DNA of 8,143 bases from Verrucomicrobiota bacterium (GTDB taxonomy: Bacteria; Verrucomicrobiota; Verrucomicrobiia; Opitutales; UBA2995). Location of the stretch: contig JAPUIL010000150.1 of NCBI GenBank assembly GCA_027297085.1, positions 1 to 8,143 on the forward strand, given 5' to 3'. Below the pieces are notes generated by a model, which was given only the letters and a program-made list of their open reading frames with translations, had not been told where the DNA came from and made no database searches. Positions 7,466-8,143 of the stretch are shown here, piece after piece (the stretch's first letter is position 1; every line of letters starts with the position of its first letter). The translations under genes were made by a program, and so were the position numbers.

Positions 7466-7545
7466 AAGGTTTTGACCCGAATGGTACTCACTTAAGCGGT
7501 TTTTTGACAAATATCGGAGCAAGACCGGCTTCGGGGTCATTCCTT
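7466..7545. repeat. Imperfect inverted repeat pair, REPIN-like
   Basis: AAGGTTTTGACCCGA (7466-7480) faces TCGGGGTCATTCCTT (7531-7545), whose reverse complement is AAGGAATGACCCCGA. The arms share AAGG, TGACC and CGA with small differences between them, and enclose 50 bp. The 80-bp total is within the range of REP doublets (REPINs). The right arm also overlaps a small hairpin, GACC (7523-7526) with GGTC (7535-7538). There is no T-run after it, so it is not called a terminator. Confidence 0.4.
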
Positions 7546-7653
7546 GCAATCGTGCATGCCAATGCGGGATTTAAGGTTTGACCCCCTCGAAAGGAAATGG
7601 ACCGTAGATTCGCTTATAACGGCCTTAATTGAGTGACATTCGGTTTTGACCAC
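7466..7653. repeat. Cluster of short TAAGGTTTTGACC-like repeats
   Basis: Four same-strand copies of one short motif lie in the spacer after the esterase gene: AAGGTTTTGACCCGA (7466-7480), GCGGTTTTTTGACAA (7496-7510), AAGGTTTGACCCCCTCGA (7573-7590) and CGGTTTTGACCAC (7641-7653). The first three are preceded by or contain TAAG. A fifth, inverted copy is at 7531-7545. Density is far above what is seen elsewhere in the window. The pattern resembles dispersed REP-type palindromic repeats spread by RAYT transposases, but no transposase gene is present here. A decayed small mobile element or a repeated operator are alternatives. Confidence 0.5.
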
Positions 7654-7706
7654 GTAATTATTCTCCACCAAAAATGTCCCCTTCAATCTAACCCCAATCA
7701 ACTAAA

Positions 7707-8143
7707 GTGAAACGAATCTCCTTTATTCTATATTCCCTCTTTGCATGCGCCGGTCTTGTTGCGCAGGACTCAACTAATTTTCCCACTATTGGGCAGATCA
7801 AACAGCACCACCCCGACCTGGCCAAGCTGATCGATCACCGCACACCCATTCAGGTGATCACTTCAGGCTTTACATGGTCGGAAGGTCCGGCTTGGAACAA
7901 GGAAGGTCAGTTTTTGGTGTTTTCTGAAATCCCCAGCAACACGGTCATGAAATGGGTGGAAGGCGAAGGAGTCAGCAAATGGTTTTCACCATCGGGGTAC
8001 ACGGGAATTACTGACTACGGTCTTGAACCTGGCAGCAATGGATTGATGTTCGATCCGGATGGGCAACTTATCTCCTGCGAACACGGAGATCGCCGTATCT
8101 CAATCATGATCAAAGACGGTGGAAAACGCACGCTGGCGGATAA
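7707..8143 (+). CDS. Secreted SMP-30/gluconolactonase-like protein, 5' part only
   Basis: GTG 7707 opens a frame that stays open to the window end (145 codons). The start is fixed because an in-frame stop, TAA, lies at 7689-7691 and the signal peptide begins directly: MKRISFILYSLFACAG, with a likely cut at LVA|QD (19/20). The mature part has FTWSEGPAW (55-63), whose Glu59 matches the metal-binding Glu of the SMP-30 family, then FSEIPSNTV (72-80), GSNGL (109-113) with the Asn expected in the active-site region, and CEHGDRR (124-130). These fit the six-bladed propeller lactonases that hydrolyse sugar lactones with a divalent metal. Blades beyond about the second are outside the window. Such periplasmic relatives are common in Verrucomicrobiota and Planctomycetota and often have unproven substrates. 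LFAC (11-14) is only a poor lipobox. Confidence 0.85.
   Translation, partial: MKRISFILYSLFACAGLVAQDSTNFPTIGQIKQHHPDLAKLIDHRTPIQVITSGFTWSEGPAWNKEGQFLVFSEIPSNTVMKWVEGEGVSKWFSPSGYTGITDYGLEPGSNGLMFDPDGQLISCEHGDRRISIMIKDGGKRTLAD

Noticed and set aside
7504..7532. TTGACA at 7504 as a -35 box for the lactonase gene
   Set aside because: No -10-like hexamer at 16-18 bp spacing, and the match is part of the repeated GGTTTTGAC motif.

Overview
The window looks like a piece of a chromosome from the phylum Verrucomicrobiota, probably a marine or Opitutae-type lineage. The main reason is the left half. It carries a set of prepilin-like genes that match the Verru_Chthon cassette proteins, a family set known mainly from this phylum. 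Several protein blocks in the large gene (GPDQRVTA, YWVSDEGVKA, GAFNINSTSVETW, DTFRIRAYG) fit that assignment. This is family recognition by eye; no search was run.

Layout. Positions 1-4803 form one tightly packed plus-strand operon. It holds the tail of a gene cut by the window start (probably cassette protein B), a type IV prepilin-like protein (cassette protein C, 280-1227), a 955-residue protein (cassette protein A, 1229-4096) and a 243-residue exported protein of unknown function (4072-4803). Gene junctions are +2, +1 and -25 nt, so the four are very likely translated together. The parts resemble a minor-pseudopilin complex: a GspJ-like protein and a very large GspK-like protein without Glu5. 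An exported partner protein follows them.

Positions 4804-5085 hold no intact gene. They contain a decayed N-terminal fragment of a flavoprotein disulfide reductase (mercuric reductase / dihydrolipoamide dehydrogenase type). Its FAD-binding motif and its CxxxxC active site now lie in different frames. The fragment stops about 4 bp from the stop codon of a convergent nhaC-type Na+/H+ antiporter gene (5086-6492, minus strand).

A 113-bp divergent spacer separates nhaC from a secreted alpha/beta-hydrolase esterase (6606-7442, plus). A 264-bp spacer follows, with several copies of a short TAAGGTTTTGACC-like motif, two of them forming an inverted pair. The window ends inside a secreted SMP-30/gluconolactonase-like gene (7707 to the end, plus). 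The esterase and lactonase suggest processing of acetylated or oxidised sugars outside the cytoplasm, but the sequence does not prove a shared pathway.

No tRNA, rRNA, CRISPR array, complete transposon or convincing rho-independent terminator was seen. None of the intact starts has a clear Shine-Dalgarno sequence.
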